Of a stretch of DNA of 64,000 bases, positions 38,760-50,396 are shown one piece after another. Below the pieces are notes generated by a model. It was not told the DNA's origin, did not search any database, and worked only from the letters and a program-made list of their open reading frames with translations. The stretch covers positions 42,309-106,308 of the forward strand of contig NZ_SMKK01000003.1 in assembly GCF_004348425.1 (NCBI RefSeq), written 5' to 3'. The position numbers and the translations under genes are program-made. This stretch comes from Actinomadura sp. 7K507 (GTDB lineage: Bacteria > Actinomycetota > Actinomycetes > Streptosporangiales > Streptosporangiaceae). How positions within the stretch are numbered: the first letter of the stretch is position 1; each line of letters opens with the position of its first letter.

Positions 38760-40394
38760 ATGGCGGAGCTGACGATCCGTCCGGATGAGATCCGGAACGC
38801 GCTGGAGCGCTTCGTCCAGTCGTACGAGCCCGAGGCCGCCGCGCGCGAAGAGGTCGGCACCGTCGTCGATTCCGGCGACGGCATCGCCCACATCGAGGGC
38901 CTGCCCTCCGCGATGGCGAACGAACTCATCGAGTTCGAGGACGGTACCCGTGGCCTGGCTCTGAACCTGGACGTGCGCGAGATCGGTGCCGTTGTCCTGG
39001 GTGACTTCAGCAAGATCGAGGAGGGCCAGAAGGCCCGCCGCACCGGCGAGGTCCTCTCGGCCCCCGTCGGCGACGGCTTCCTCGGTCGTGTCGTGGACGC
39101 GCTGGGCAACCCCCTGGACGGCCAGGGCCCGATCGAGAGCACCGAGCGCCGCGCGCTCGAACTGCAGGCCCCCACCGTCGTGCAGCGGCAGTCGGTCAGT
39201 GAGCCGCTGCAGACCGGCATCAAGGCCATCGACGCGATGACCCCGATCGGCCGCGGCCAGCGACAGCTGATCATCGGTGACCGGCAGACCGGCAAGACGA
39301 CGGTCTGCGTGGACACCATCATCAACCAGAAGGAGAACTGGGAGTCCGGCGACGAGAGCAAGCAGGTCCGCTGCATCTACGTCGCGATCGGGCAGAAGGG
39401 CTCCACGATCGCCAACGTGCGCCAGTCTCTGGAAGAGGCCGGCGCGCTGGAGTACACCACGATCGTGGCGGCCCCCGCGTCGGAGCCGGCGGGCTACAAG
39501 TACATCGCCCCCTACACCGGGTCCGCGATCGGGCAGCACTGGATGTACCAGGGCAAGCACGTCCTGATCGTCTTCGACGACCTGTCGAAGCAGGCCGAGG
39601 CCTACCGCGCCGTGTCGCTGCTGCTGCGCCGCCCGCCGGGCCGCGAGGCCTACCCCGGTGACGTGTTCTACCTGCACTCGCGGCTGCTGGAGCGCTGCGC
39701 GAAGCTGTCGGACGACATGGGCGGCGGCTCGATGACGGGTCTGCCGATCATCGAGACCAAGGGCAACGACGTGTCGGCCTACATCCCGACGAACGTCATC
39801 TCCATCACCGACGGGCAGTGCTTCCTGGAGACTGACCTGTTCAACCAGGGCGTCCGGCCGGCGATCAACGTCGGCATCTCGGTGTCCCGGGTCGGCGGTG
39901 ACGCGCAGGTCAAGGCGATGAAGACGGTCGCCGGAACGCTGCGCCTGGCGCTGTCGCAGTTCCGCGACCTGGAGGCGTTCGCGGCGTTCGCGTCCGACCT
40001 GGACGCCGCCTCGCGGTCCCAGCTGGACCGCGGTGCGCGCCTGGTCGAGCTGCTGAAGCAGCCGCAGGGCAACCCGTTCCCGGTCGAGCAGGAGGTCGTG
40101 TCCGTGTGGTCGGGCACCTCCGGGGAGCTGGACGATGTGCCCGTGGCCGACATCCGCCGCTTCGAGCGCGAGTTCCTCGACTACATGGAGCGGGAGGAGA
40201 GCGGCATGCTGACCTCCATCCGGGAGACCGGCAAGCTGTCCGAGGACGGCTTCGCCAGCCTCAGGACCGCCATGGCGGCCTTCAAGAAGGGCTTCCAGAC
40301 CAGCGAGGGCGAGATCCTGGCGGAGGAGCCCGTCGAGGCGATCGCGGATGAGGACGTCGGCCAGGAGACGATCACCCGCGTCAAGAAGGACTGA
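38760..40394 (+). CDS. atpA: ATP synthase F1 subunit alpha
   Basis: 544 aa. P-loop GDRQTGKTT (K179), [23 protein letters not shown], and the alpha-type signature [14 protein letters not shown]. The C-terminus carries a short extension (about 515-544) beyond E. coli alpha, rich in Glu, typical of actinobacteria. It binds non-exchanging nucleotide and pairs with beta. Confidence 0.98.
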   Translation: MAELTIRPDEIRNALERFVQSYEPEAAAREEVGTVVDSGDGIAHIEGLPSAMANELIEFEDGTRGLALNLDVREIGAVVLGDFSKIEEGQKARRTGEVLSAPVGDGFLGRVVDALGNPLDGQGPIESTERRALELQAPTVVQRQSVSEPLQTGIKAIDAMTPIGRGQRQLIIGDRQTGKTTVCVDTIINQKENWESGDESKQVRCIYVAIGQKGSTIANVRQSLEEAGALEYTTIVAAPASEPAGYKYIAPYTGSAIGQHWMYQGKHVLIVFDDLSKQAEAYRAVSLLLRRPPGREAYPGDVFYLHSRLLERCAKLSDDMGGGSMTGLPIIETKGNDVSAYIPTNVISITDGQCFLETDLFNQGVRPAINVGISVSRVGGDAQVKAMKTVAGTLRLALSQFRDLEAFAAFASDLDAASRSQLDRGARLVELLKQPQGNPFPVEQEVVSVWSGTSGELDDVPVADIRRFEREFLDYMEREESGMLTSIRETGKLSEDGFASLRTAMAAFKKGFQTSEGEILAEEPVEAIADEDVGQETITRVKKD

Positions 40395-40399
40395 CGGCG

Positions 40400-42729
<2,330 letters not shown>

Positions 42730-42738
42730 TCCGCTCCG

Positions 42739-42770
42739 GCGGGGCCGTCCCATCACGGGGGCGGCCCCGC
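42739..42770 (+). promoter_or_regulatory. intercistronic stem-loop between atpD and atpC
   Basis: GCGGGGCCG (42739-42747) pairs perfectly with CGGCCCCGC (42762-42770). It sits 10 bp after atpD and ends 23 bp before atpC. It could be an RNA-stability element or a partial terminator tuning epsilon levels. Confidence 0.55.
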
Positions 42771-42793
42771 TTCAGCTACTCGGAGGAACTGAC

Positions 42794-43180
42794 GTGGCAA
42801 ACCTGAAGGTCGGGCTGGTGTCGCCGGAGCGCGAGATCTGGTCCGGCGACGCCAAGATGGTGGTCGCGCAGACCATCGAGGGTTCACTTGGCATCCTCCC
42901 GGGCCATGCCCCGGTACTGGGCGTCCTCCTCGACGGCAGCGTGGTGAAGATCGACCCCGCCGACGGCGGCGAGACGATCACCGCGATGGTCGGCAGCGGC
43001 TTCTTCTCCGTCGCGGCCAACGAAGTGTCGGTGCTGGCCGAGCAGGCCGAGCTGGGCGGGGAGATCGACGTCCAGGAGGCCAGGCGGGCGCTGGAGGACG
43101 CGCTCGGCGCCGAGAGCGAGGACGCGACGCCGGAGCGGCGGGCCCGCGCGCGGTTGCGCGCGGCGGGCATCGAAGCCTAG
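42794..43180 (+). CDS. atpC: ATP synthase F1 subunit epsilon
   Basis: 128 aa. N-terminal beta-sandwich (VGLVSPEREIWSGDAKMVVAQT, GSLGILPGHAPVLGVL) and a C-terminal helical hairpin with the EARRALEDALG repeat region. It is the inhibitory and rotor subunit. GTG 42794 follows GGAGGAAC. Confidence 0.95.
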   Translation: MANLKVGLVSPEREIWSGDAKMVVAQTIEGSLGILPGHAPVLGVLLDGSVVKIDPADGGETITAMVGSGFFSVAANEVSVLAEQAELGGEIDVQEARRALEDALGAESEDATPERRARARLRAAGIEA

Positions 43181-43195
43181 GCGACGGCGGGGGAC

Positions 43196-43660
43196 TTGGC
43201 CGAGCAGCTGGCACTGGACGCGGGCGGGGTGCTCGCCGCGCTCGTCCTGGTGGCTGCGCTGCTGTACGTCTCCATGGCGGTCCGCCGCCGGCTGTTCGCG
43301 CGGGGCGGCGGCGCCGTCGAGTGCAGCCTGCGGGTGCTGCACCCGGAGGGCGGAGCCCCGGGAGTGTGGCGCCTCGGCATCGGCCGCTACAAGGGCGACG
43401 CCCTGCACTGGCACCGTGTGTTCGGATTCCGCAGCAGGCCCCGGCAGGTGATTCACCGCCGGGGCCTCTCCGTGACCAACCGGCGCGAGCCGGATCCGGA
43501 CGAGGCCGATGGGCTGCTGCCGGACGTGAGCATCATCGAGGTCAGGGACGGTGACCTGACCGTGGAGCTGGCGATGGGCGCTTCGGCCATGACCGGCTTT
43601 CTCGCCTGGCTGGAGGCGGCCCCGCCGGGTTTCCCCGTGGAACTGCACCCTCCGGAGTGA
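43196..43660 (+). CDS. DUF2550 membrane protein
   Basis: 154 aa from TTG 43196. One N-terminal transmembrane helix (VLAALVLVAALLYVSMAVRRR) and a cytoplasmic domain with VWRLGIGRYKGDALHWHRVFG and MTGFLAWLEAAPPGF. DUF2550 genes almost always follow atpC in actinomycetes; the function is unknown but the link to ATP synthase is strong. No good upstream ATG or GTG exists. Confidence 0.85.
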   Translation: MAEQLALDAGGVLAALVLVAALLYVSMAVRRRLFARGGGAVECSLRVLHPEGGAPGVWRLGIGRYKGDALHWHRVFGFRSRPRQVIHRRGLSVTNRREPDPDEADGLLPDVSIIEVRDGDLTVELAMGASAMTGFLAWLEAAPPGFPVELHPPE

Positions 43661-43829
43661 GCCTCCTGGATCGAGCCGGTCCTGGGAATGTGCTGGTCTC
43701 GGGCATGAGCTGGTAAGGCGCCGGTATCGAATCGGCGTGGCGGCCGCGCCGCTCGTTGAGGCGGACGGGGCACTGGAGCAGGATCGCTGCTGGTCCGCTC
43801 CGTCTCCGTCTCCGTCCGCAGGAGTGCAC

Positions 43830-45356
43830 GTGCGCAAGCTGCTCACCGGTGCCGCCGTGGCGCTGCCCGCCGCCTTTCTGCCGGCGGCGTTCCTTCCGTC
43901 GGTGCTGCCCGCCGCGGGCGCCGCGCCGGCACGTCCCGACCTGGCCAAGCTCGTCACGTCGAAGGACGTCGAGGCCCATCTGAAGGCGTTCCAGGAGATC
44001 GCCGACTTCAACGGCGGTGACCGCGCCGCGGGGAGCCCCGGCTACGGCGTCTCCGTGAAGTACGTCGCGGGACGGCTGAAGAAGGCCGGGTTCTCGCCGA
44101 AGATCCAGAAGTTCTCCTACCCGTACTGGCGGGAGAAGTCGGGCGCGGTGCTGGCCCGGACGGCGCCGTCCAAGAAGTCCTACAAGCGGGGCGAGGACTT
44201 CGTCACGCTCGCCTACTCGGGCTCGGGCGACGTGACCGCGCCCGTGGTCGCCGTCGACATCCCGGCCAAGGGCAAGGAGGGGACGAGCGGCTGCGGGAAG
44301 AAGGACTTCAAGGGCTTCGAGAAGGGCTCGATCGCGCTCGTCCAGCGCGGTGCCTGCACGTTCGAGACCAAGGCCGCCAGGGCAAGGTCCGCCGGAGCGG
44401 CCGCCGTGGTGATCTACAACAAGCCCGGCGCGAAGGGTCCCGTGAACGGCACGGTCACCAAGCCGTCCAAGATCCCGGTCGTCGGTCCCACCCACGCGAT
44501 GGGCGCCGCGCTGGCGAAGGAAGCGAAGAAGGGCAAGCTCAAGCTGCACGTGAAGACCGACACCGTGCACGGGAAGCGGTCGTCGTCCAACGTCATCGCC
44601 GAGACCGACCGGGGACGGGACGACAACGTGGTGCTGCTCGGCGCGCACCTCGACAGCGTCCCGGAAGGCCCCGGGATCAACGACAACGGGACCGGCGCGG
44701 CCGCGCTCCTCGCGATCGCCGCCAAGATCGGCGAGCTCGGCAAGGACGGCCTGCGCAACCGGGTGCGTTTCGCCTGGTGGGGCGCCGAGGAGGAGGGGCT
44801 GCGCGGCTCGACGCACTACGTGGAGGAGCTGTCCCGCAGGGACCGCGACGCGATCGCCCTGAACCTCAACTTCGACATGCTCGGCTCACGCAACGGCACG
44901 CGCGGCGTGTACGACGGTGACCACTCCACCGGCGCGGGCATCCGGGCGCCCGCCGGCTCCGGCGCGATCGAGAAGATGTTCCGGGACTACTTCAAGGGCC
45001 GCAAGCTGCCGACGACGCAGAGCGAGTTCAACGGACGTTCCGACTACGGTCCGTTCGTGGAGCACGGCATCGCGGCCGGCGGCATGGACACCGGCGCCGA
45101 CGGGGTCAAGACCGCCGCGGAGGCCAAGACGTTCGGCGGCAAGGCCGGCAAGGTGTACGACCCGTGCTACCACGCCAAGTGCGACGGGCTGAAGAACGTG
45201 CACCTCAAGCTCCTCGACACCAACGTCGACGGGATCGCGCACGTCACCCAGCACCTCGCCCGCACCACCGTCGCGGTCAACGGCGGGGCGCGCATGACGT
45301 TGGACCGCGAACCGTCCTACCGGCCCGTCTGGCGAGGCCCCTACCAGCTCCGCTGA
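43830..45356 (+). CDS. secreted M28 family aminopeptidase with PA domain
   Basis: 508 aa from GTG 43830, preceded by GCAGGAG. Signal peptide to about residue 32 (ending AAGAAPA). A protease-associated (PA) domain inserted at about 130-250 holds CTFETKAARARSAGAAAVVIYNK. The zinc peptidase signatures are GAHLDSVPEG (H273), NDNGTGAAALL (Asp), WGAEEEGLRGSTHY (E320-E321), NLNFDMLGS and a C-terminal HGIAAGG. It should remove N-terminal residues from peptides outside the cell. It overlaps the opposite DUF4097 lipoprotein gene by 16 bp at the 3' end. Confidence 0.93.
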   Translation: MRKLLTGAAVALPAAFLPAAFLPSVLPAAGAAPARPDLAKLVTSKDVEAHLKAFQEIADFNGGDRAAGSPGYGVSVKYVAGRLKKAGFSPKIQKFSYPYWREKSGAVLARTAPSKKSYKRGEDFVTLAYSGSGDVTAPVVAVDIPAKGKEGTSGCGKKDFKGFEKGSIALVQRGACTFETKAARARSAGAAAVVIYNKPGAKGPVNGTVTKPSKIPVVGPTHAMGAALAKEAKKGKLKLHVKTDTVHGKRSSSNVIAETDRGRDDNVVLLGAHLDSVPEGPGINDNGTGAAALLAIAAKIGELGKDGLRNRVRFAWWGAEEEGLRGSTHYVEELSRRDRDAIALNLNFDMLGSRNGTRGVYDGDHSTGAGIRAPAGSGAIEKMFRDYFKGRKLPTTQSEFNGRSDYGPFVEHGIAAGGMDTGADGVKTAAEAKTFGGKAGKVYDPCYHAKCDGLKNVHLKLLDTNVDGIAHVTQHLARTTVAVNGGARMTLDREPSYRPVWRGPYQLR

Positions 45357-46285
45357 TCGGCCGGGCGCACGGTGATGCTGCCGTTGTCGGTGTCCAGCCT
45401 GACCTGCCGCGAGGACCGGGGGTCCTGCTGGACACCGCTGTCGATCTGTTCGCCGCCGTTGTCGGTGGACGTGGTGATGGCGTAGCCCTGGCCGCTCGGG
45501 AGCATGACGCGGATGGAGCCGTTGTCGCTGCTGGCCTGGACGTTCGTGGGCGCCGAGATGAAGCCGAGCTTGAGGCCGCCGTCGCTGGTCCGGGCGGTGA
45601 CGCGCTCGGCCGCGAGCCCGGCGACGTCGATGGAGCCGTTGCTGGTGTGCAGGTCGGCGGTCTTGACCTGGCCGCTGAGGCGGATGCGCCCGTCCCTGGA
45701 GCGGGCCTTCAGCCGGTCGGTGGTGAGGCCGGTCGCGGTGATCGAGCCGTTTTCGCTGTTCAGATCGGTGGTCCCGGCCTGCCCGGAGACGCTCACCGAA
45801 CCGTCGTTGGAGCTGATGGACGCCGAGGTGGCGCGCATGTCGCTGACTTCGATCGATCCGTTGTCGCTGTGCAGGTCCACCTTCCCGCCGAGGCCGGACG
45901 CGACGATCGACCCGTTGCTGTTGTCGATCTCCACGGGGACGTCGCGCGGGATCTGGATCCGGTAGGAGACCCCGCAGTTCGTGAATCCGATCGTGGCGTC
46001 GGCGCACTTGGCCGACAGCGTGAGCGCGTCGCCCTCGGTGACGTGCCGGGCGTCCGGCTTGTTCTTCTCGTTGGACCAGCGCAGCCGTTCGCTGACCTTG
46101 ATGGTGTTGGTGTCTGAGGCCGTGACCTCGACCCGGCTCCCGTCCCCGTTGATCTTCAATGCGCTGATGCCGGCGGGCGCGGTGTAGGAGCGGGTCTCCT
46201 CGTGCGTGCCGAAGCTCAGGTTCCCGCAGCCGGTCAGCGCCGCCGCCGCAGCCGCCAGAACCGCCGTAGCCGTCAGGGTCCTCAC
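45341..46285 (-). CDS. DUF4097-type lipoprotein with beta-helical NGSI repeats
   Basis: 314 aa. Signal peptide with lipobox LTGC (Cys20), so membrane-anchored outside the cell. From about residue 115 the protein consists of about nine repeats of 20-22 residues centred on (D/S/E)NGSIxVxG, the rungs of a DUF4097 beta-helix (putative adhesin family). Two other Cys (KCADATIGFTNCG) may pair. The function is not known; such proteins often act in cell-surface stress responses. Two copies (RDGRIRLSG, SDGGLKLGF) are diverged. Confidence 0.85.
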   Translation of the reverse strand: MRTLTATAVLAAAAAALTGCGNLSFGTHEETRSYTAPAGISALKINGDGSRVEVTASDTNTIKVSERLRWSNEKNKPDARHVTEGDALTLSAKCADATIGFTNCGVSYRIQIPRDVPVEIDNSNGSIVASGLGGKVDLHSDNGSIEVSDMRATSASISSNDGSVSVSGQAGTTDLNSENGSITATGLTTDRLKARSRDGRIRLSGQVKTADLHTSNGSIDVAGLAAERVTARTSDGGLKLGFISAPTNVQASSDNGSIRVMLPSGQGYAITTSTDNGGEQIDSGVQQDPRSSRQVRLDTDNGSITVRPADQRSW

Positions 46286-46402
46286 GTGGTCTCTCCCGAT
46301 CGTCGCCGTTCACCCGTACGCGACCAGCCTGCTCTGCACGGGGCGTCGTCACCAGGAGGTGAGCCGGTCAGCCGGGGGTGGGGCTACCCCCACCCCGTGC
46401 CT

Positions 46403-47029
46403 TCAGCGTTCCCCGCCGGGCTTCCACAGAACGTCGCCGTGCTCGGCGTTGGCGACGCGGCACAGGATGAACAGCAGGTCGGAGAGCCGGTTGAGGTACG
46501 TGGCGGTCAGCGGGTTCACGCCGTCCTCGGCCGCTTCGGGGTCGCCGACGGGGGCGGCGCCGTGGGCCTCGACGGCCGCCCAGGCGGAGCGTTCGGCGCG
46601 CCGGGAGACCGTCCGGGCCACGTGCAGCAGCGCCGCGCCGGGGCCTCCGCCCGGGAGGATGAAGCTGCGCAGCGGCGCGAGCGTCTCGTTGTACTCGTCG
46701 CAGGCCGCCTCCAGCCGCTCGATGTAGGACGGCTCGACGCGCAGCGGCGGGTACTGCGGGTCGGGGACGACCGGCGCGCACAGGTCGGCGCCCACGTCGA
46801 ACAGGTCGTTCTGGATGCGGACCAGCAGCGCGGCGACGTCCTCGTCGAGGGAACCGAGCGCGAGCGCCGTCCCGATCGCGGCGTTGGCCTCCTCGACGTC
46901 GGCGTAGGCGGCCAGCCGCGGATCGGTCTTCCGGGTACGCGACGCGTCGCCGAGCGCGGTGGTGCCGTCGTCCCCCGTCCGCGTGTAGATCCGGGACAGC
47001 ACGACGGGGTTATCCCTGTTCTTCGCCAT
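46403..47029 (-). CDS. cob(I)yrinic acid/cob(I)alamin adenosyltransferase, PduO type
   Basis: 208 aa. The PduO-type ATR opening RIYTRTGDDGTTALGDASR (ATP loop), VEEANAAIG, RIQNDLFDVGADL, LPGGGPGAALLHVARTVSRRAER (helix with the Arg pair) and LNRLSDLLFILCR are all present. It adenosylates cobalamin to make the coenzyme for mutases and reductases. ATG at 47029 gives the family's usual start. It is divergent from the GMC gene. Confidence 0.95.
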   Translation of the reverse strand: MAKNRDNPVVLSRIYTRTGDDGTTALGDASRTRKTDPRLAAYADVEEANAAIGTALALGSLDEDVAALLVRIQNDLFDVGADLCAPVVPDPQYPPLRVEPSYIERLEAACDEYNETLAPLRSFILPGGGPGAALLHVARTVSRRAERSAWAAVEAHGAAPVGDPEAAEDGVNPLTATYLNRLSDLLFILCRVANAEHGDVLWKPGGER

Positions 47030-47101
47030 ACCGCTCACCCTAGCGCCGCACCGTGCCGGGGCCCCTTCGGTAGGGTTCCAGAAAGACTCCCGGAGGCCGT
47101 C

Positions 47102-48694
47102 TTGTACGACTACATCATCGTGGGTGCGGGCAGTGCGGGCTGCGTTCTCGCCGCCCGGCTGACCGAGGACCCGTCGGTGAAGGTCCTGCTGCTGGAGGCG
47201 GGCCCGCCCGACGACGGGCCCGAGATCCACATCCCGGCCGCCGTGGCGTCGATGATCAAGGGGCCGTACGACTGGGACTACGGCACCGTCCCGCAGGAGC
47301 ACGCCGCCGGGCGCAGCGTGTACTGGCCGCGGGGGCGCACGCTCGGGGGAAGCTCGTCCACGAACGCGATGATCTACATTCGCGGCGCCCGGCACGACTA
47401 CGACACCTGGCGCGACGCGCACGGCTGCGAGGGCTGGGGGTACGAGGACCTGCTGCCCTACTTCCGCCGCTCCGAGGACCAGCAGCGCGGCGAGATCCCC
47501 TACCACGGTGTCGGCGGGCCGCTGCGCGTGGAGGACCTGCGCTACAAGCACCCGCTGACCCGCGCCTGGGTGCAGTCCGCCAAGGCGTACGGCCTGGCCG
47601 CGAACCCCGACTTCAACGGCGCCGACCAGGACGGGGTGGGCTTCTACCAGGTCACCCAGAAGCGGGGCCGGCGCTGGTCGGCCGCCACCGGCTACCTGCA
47701 TCCGGTCGAGCACCGCCCGAACCTCACCGTCGTCACCGACGCCCTGGCCACCCGGGTCGTGATCGAGGACGGCCGCGCCGCCGGCGTCCGCTACGAGGCG
47801 CGCGGCGAGACGATGCTGGCCCGCGCCGGGGCCGAGGTCGTCCTCTCGGGCGGTGCGGTGAACAGCCCGCAGCTGCTCATGCTCTCCGGCGTCGGTCCCG
47901 CCGACCACCTGCGCTCGGTCGGCATCGACGTCCTGGTCGACTCGCCGGTCGGGCAGCGGCTCCAGGACCACCCGTTCGTGAACGTCATGTTCGCGACGCC
48001 CCGCAGCAAGCCCCTTTGGGAGCTGGCGAACGCCCGCTCCCTCGCCCTCTACCAGGCACTCGGGCGCGGGCCCTACGCGTCCAACCTCGCCGAGGCGGGC
48101 GGGTTCGTCCGGACGGCGGAGGGGCTGCCGGCGCCCGACCTCCAGTACCACGTCCTGCCGACGCCGTTCGTCGACCAGGGCCTCGTGGAGGTGTCCGAGC
48201 GGCTCCTGTCGGTCATGGTCACCGCGATCTCCGTCGCCGGCCGGGGCTCGCTGACCCTGCGCTCCGCCAGCCCGCACGCCAAGCCGCTGATCGACCCGGC
48301 CTACCTCGCCGCCGAGTCCGACCTGGACATCCTGGTCGCGGGCGTGCGCCAGGCCCGGGAGATCGCCGCGTCCGGGCCGCTGGCGTCCATGGTCGGCGGG
48401 GAGTGGGCCCCCGGCGAGCAGGTCGAGTCCGACGAGGCGATCGCGGACTTCGTCCGCCGCGAGGTCGCGACGCTGTTCCACCCCACCAGCACGTGCGCGA
48501 TGGGCGCGGGCGACTCGGTCTGCGACCCGGAACTGCGCGTCCGCGGCGTCGAGGGCCTGCGGGTGGTGGACGCCTCGGTCATGCCGGGCGTCCCGCGCGG
48601 CAACACCAACGCCCCGACGATCGCGATCGCCGAACGCGCCGCCGACCTCATCCGCGGCCGCGCCCCCCTGAGGCCCGCCAACGCCCCGAGCTAG
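47102..48694 (+). CDS. GMC family oxidoreductase (choline/alcohol dehydrogenase-like)
   Basis: 530 aa from TTG 47102, five bases after GGAGG. FAD-binding Rossmann loop GAGSAGCVLAARL, LLLEAGPP, the GMC signature GRTLGGSSSTNAMIYIRG, SGGAVNSPQLLMLSG (second signature) and the catalytic His in FHPTSTCAMG with the final PRGNTNAPTIAIAERAADLI. It oxidises an alcohol using FAD; the substrate is not defined. It shares the upstream 72 bp with the divergent adenosyltransferase gene. Confidence 0.94.
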   Translation: MYDYIIVGAGSAGCVLAARLTEDPSVKVLLLEAGPPDDGPEIHIPAAVASMIKGPYDWDYGTVPQEHAAGRSVYWPRGRTLGGSSSTNAMIYIRGARHDYDTWRDAHGCEGWGYEDLLPYFRRSEDQQRGEIPYHGVGGPLRVEDLRYKHPLTRAWVQSAKAYGLAANPDFNGADQDGVGFYQVTQKRGRRWSAATGYLHPVEHRPNLTVVTDALATRVVIEDGRAAGVRYEARGETMLARAGAEVVLSGGAVNSPQLLMLSGVGPADHLRSVGIDVLVDSPVGQRLQDHPFVNVMFATPRSKPLWELANARSLALYQALGRGPYASNLAEAGGFVRTAEGLPAPDLQYHVLPTPFVDQGLVEVSERLLSVMVTAISVAGRGSLTLRSASPHAKPLIDPAYLAAESDLDILVAGVRQAREIAASGPLASMVGGEWAPGEQVESDEAIADFVRREVATLFHPTSTCAMGAGDSVCDPELRVRGVEGLRVVDASVMPGVPRGNTNAPTIAIAERAADLIRGRAPLRPANAPS

Positions 48695-48867
48695 GACACG
48701 CTCCCGCCCGGCCGGACGTCAGGCAGTATTTTCCTTTTGTCTGGTTGTGGGGGGCCTGGGCTGGGGTGATGCTGGTGGTAGTGCCCCGCCGGGAGGGGCC
48801 CGGTGGGCGATCGACACCACGGGCGCGCGATGTGAAGGGTGTGCCGCGGCCCGCCGGGGGAGGCCAG

Positions 48868-50253
48868 ATGGAGGCCACGGTTCTGGAAACCATGCGGACC
48901 ACGCTGCGCGGCCCGATCGTCGGCCCGCAGGACTCGGATTACGACCGGGCCCGCACGATCTACAACGCGATGATCGACACATGTCCCGCCGCCATCGTCC
49001 GGTGCGCCGACGCCGCGGACGTGATCGCGGCGATCGGCCTGATCCGCGAGGCCGGCGCGGAGGCCGCCGTCCTCGGCGGCGGGCACAGCGGCCCCGGCCT
49101 TTGCCTGGTGGAGGGCGGTGTGACCATCGACCTGTCGCCCATGCGCTGGGTGCGGGTCGACCCCGACGCGCGCACGGCCGAGGTCGGCGGGGGGAGCCTG
49201 ATGGGCGACATGGACCACGCCACCCATGCCTTCGGGCTGGCCGCACCCTCGGGGATCGTCTCGACCACCGGAATCGGTGGCCTCACGCTCGGCGGCGGCC
49301 ACGGCCATCTCACCCGCAGGTACGGCCTCACGGTGGACAGCCTGCTCGCCGCCGACGTCATCCTGGCGGACGGCACACAGGTCACCGCGTCCGAGACACG
49401 GAACTCCGACCTGTTCTGGGCGCTCCGGGGAGGAGGCGGCAACTTCGGCGCCGTCACCTCGTTCACCTACCGGCTTCATCCGGTGCACACGGTCGGGGTG
49501 GGCATCACCGCATGGCCGATCGACGCCGTCCCCGAGGTCCTCCGGTGGTACCGCGACTTCCTGCCACAGGCACCCGAGGACCTGAGCGGCTTCTTCGCCA
49601 ATATGGTCATCCCTCCCGGGCCGCCGTTCCCCGAGGAGATTCACGGCAGGAAGATGTGCGCCGTCGTCTGGTGCTACACCGGCGACCCGGACGAGTTGGA
49701 GGACGTCCTGGCGCCGGTGAGCGAGCCCGGCCGTCCGGCGTTCCACTTCACCAGCCCGATGCCGTACCCGATGCTCCAGTCCATGTTCGACGACCTCATT
49801 CCGGCCGGGCTGCAGTGGTACTGGCGGGGTGACTTCTTCGACCGCATCACCGACGAGGCCATCGACGTGCACCACAAGTACGGTTCGGAGATCCCCACCG
49901 ACCTGTCCACCATGCACCTGTACCCGATCGACGGCGCGGTCCACCGGGTGGGAAGCGACGAGACCGCCTGGAGCTACCGGAATGCCACCTGGTCCGGCGT
50001 CTTCGCCGGCATCGACCCGGATCCCGCGAACGCCGCGACCATCCGGCAGTGGTGCGTGGACTACTGGGAGGAGCTGCACCCGTACTCGATGGGCGGCTCC
50101 TACGTGAACTTCATCGGCGCGGACGAAAGCGAGGACAGGGTCCAGGCGACCTACGGTGACCACTACGAAAGACTCGCGCAGGTCAAGGCGACGTACGACC
50201 CCGACAACTTCTTCCATGCGAACCAGAACATTCGTCCCGCCAGAACGCCCTAG
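48868..50253 (+). CDS. FAD-binding oxidoreductase, berberine-bridge type
   Basis: 461 aa from ATG 48868 (GGGGGAGG upstream). FAD-binding PCMH domain with GGGHSGPGL (His for covalent FAD) and GIGGLTLGGGHGHLTRRYGL; the position of the second Cys link is STTGIGG, without Cys, so FAD is probably singly bound. The C-terminal BBE domain ends YDPDNFFHANQNIRP, the family hallmark. No export signal. Related in family but not closely to the protein at 1-767. Confidence 0.93.
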   Translation: MEATVLETMRTTLRGPIVGPQDSDYDRARTIYNAMIDTCPAAIVRCADAADVIAAIGLIREAGAEAAVLGGGHSGPGLCLVEGGVTIDLSPMRWVRVDPDARTAEVGGGSLMGDMDHATHAFGLAAPSGIVSTTGIGGLTLGGGHGHLTRRYGLTVDSLLAADVILADGTQVTASETRNSDLFWALRGGGGNFGAVTSFTYRLHPVHTVGVGITAWPIDAVPEVLRWYRDFLPQAPEDLSGFFANMVIPPGPPFPEEIHGRKMCAVVWCYTGDPDELEDVLAPVSEPGRPAFHFTSPMPYPMLQSMFDDLIPAGLQWYWRGDFFDRITDEAIDVHHKYGSEIPTDLSTMHLYPIDGAVHRVGSDETAWSYRNATWSGVFAGIDPDPANAATIRQWCVDYWEELHPYSMGGSYVNFIGADESEDRVQATYGDHYERLAQVKATYDPDNFFHANQNIRPARTP

Positions 50254-50396
50254 ACGCGCGCTCGCTCGCCGGGGGAACCTCGGACGGCTACCGCGGTACC
50301 GCCGGCTGGTCCCGCGGTATGGGCTGGACAGGCGGGCCCGTGGTCTGTCACGATTCGGTCCATGATCAATGAAAGGGGCGTTTCCGCCCTCGTCCG

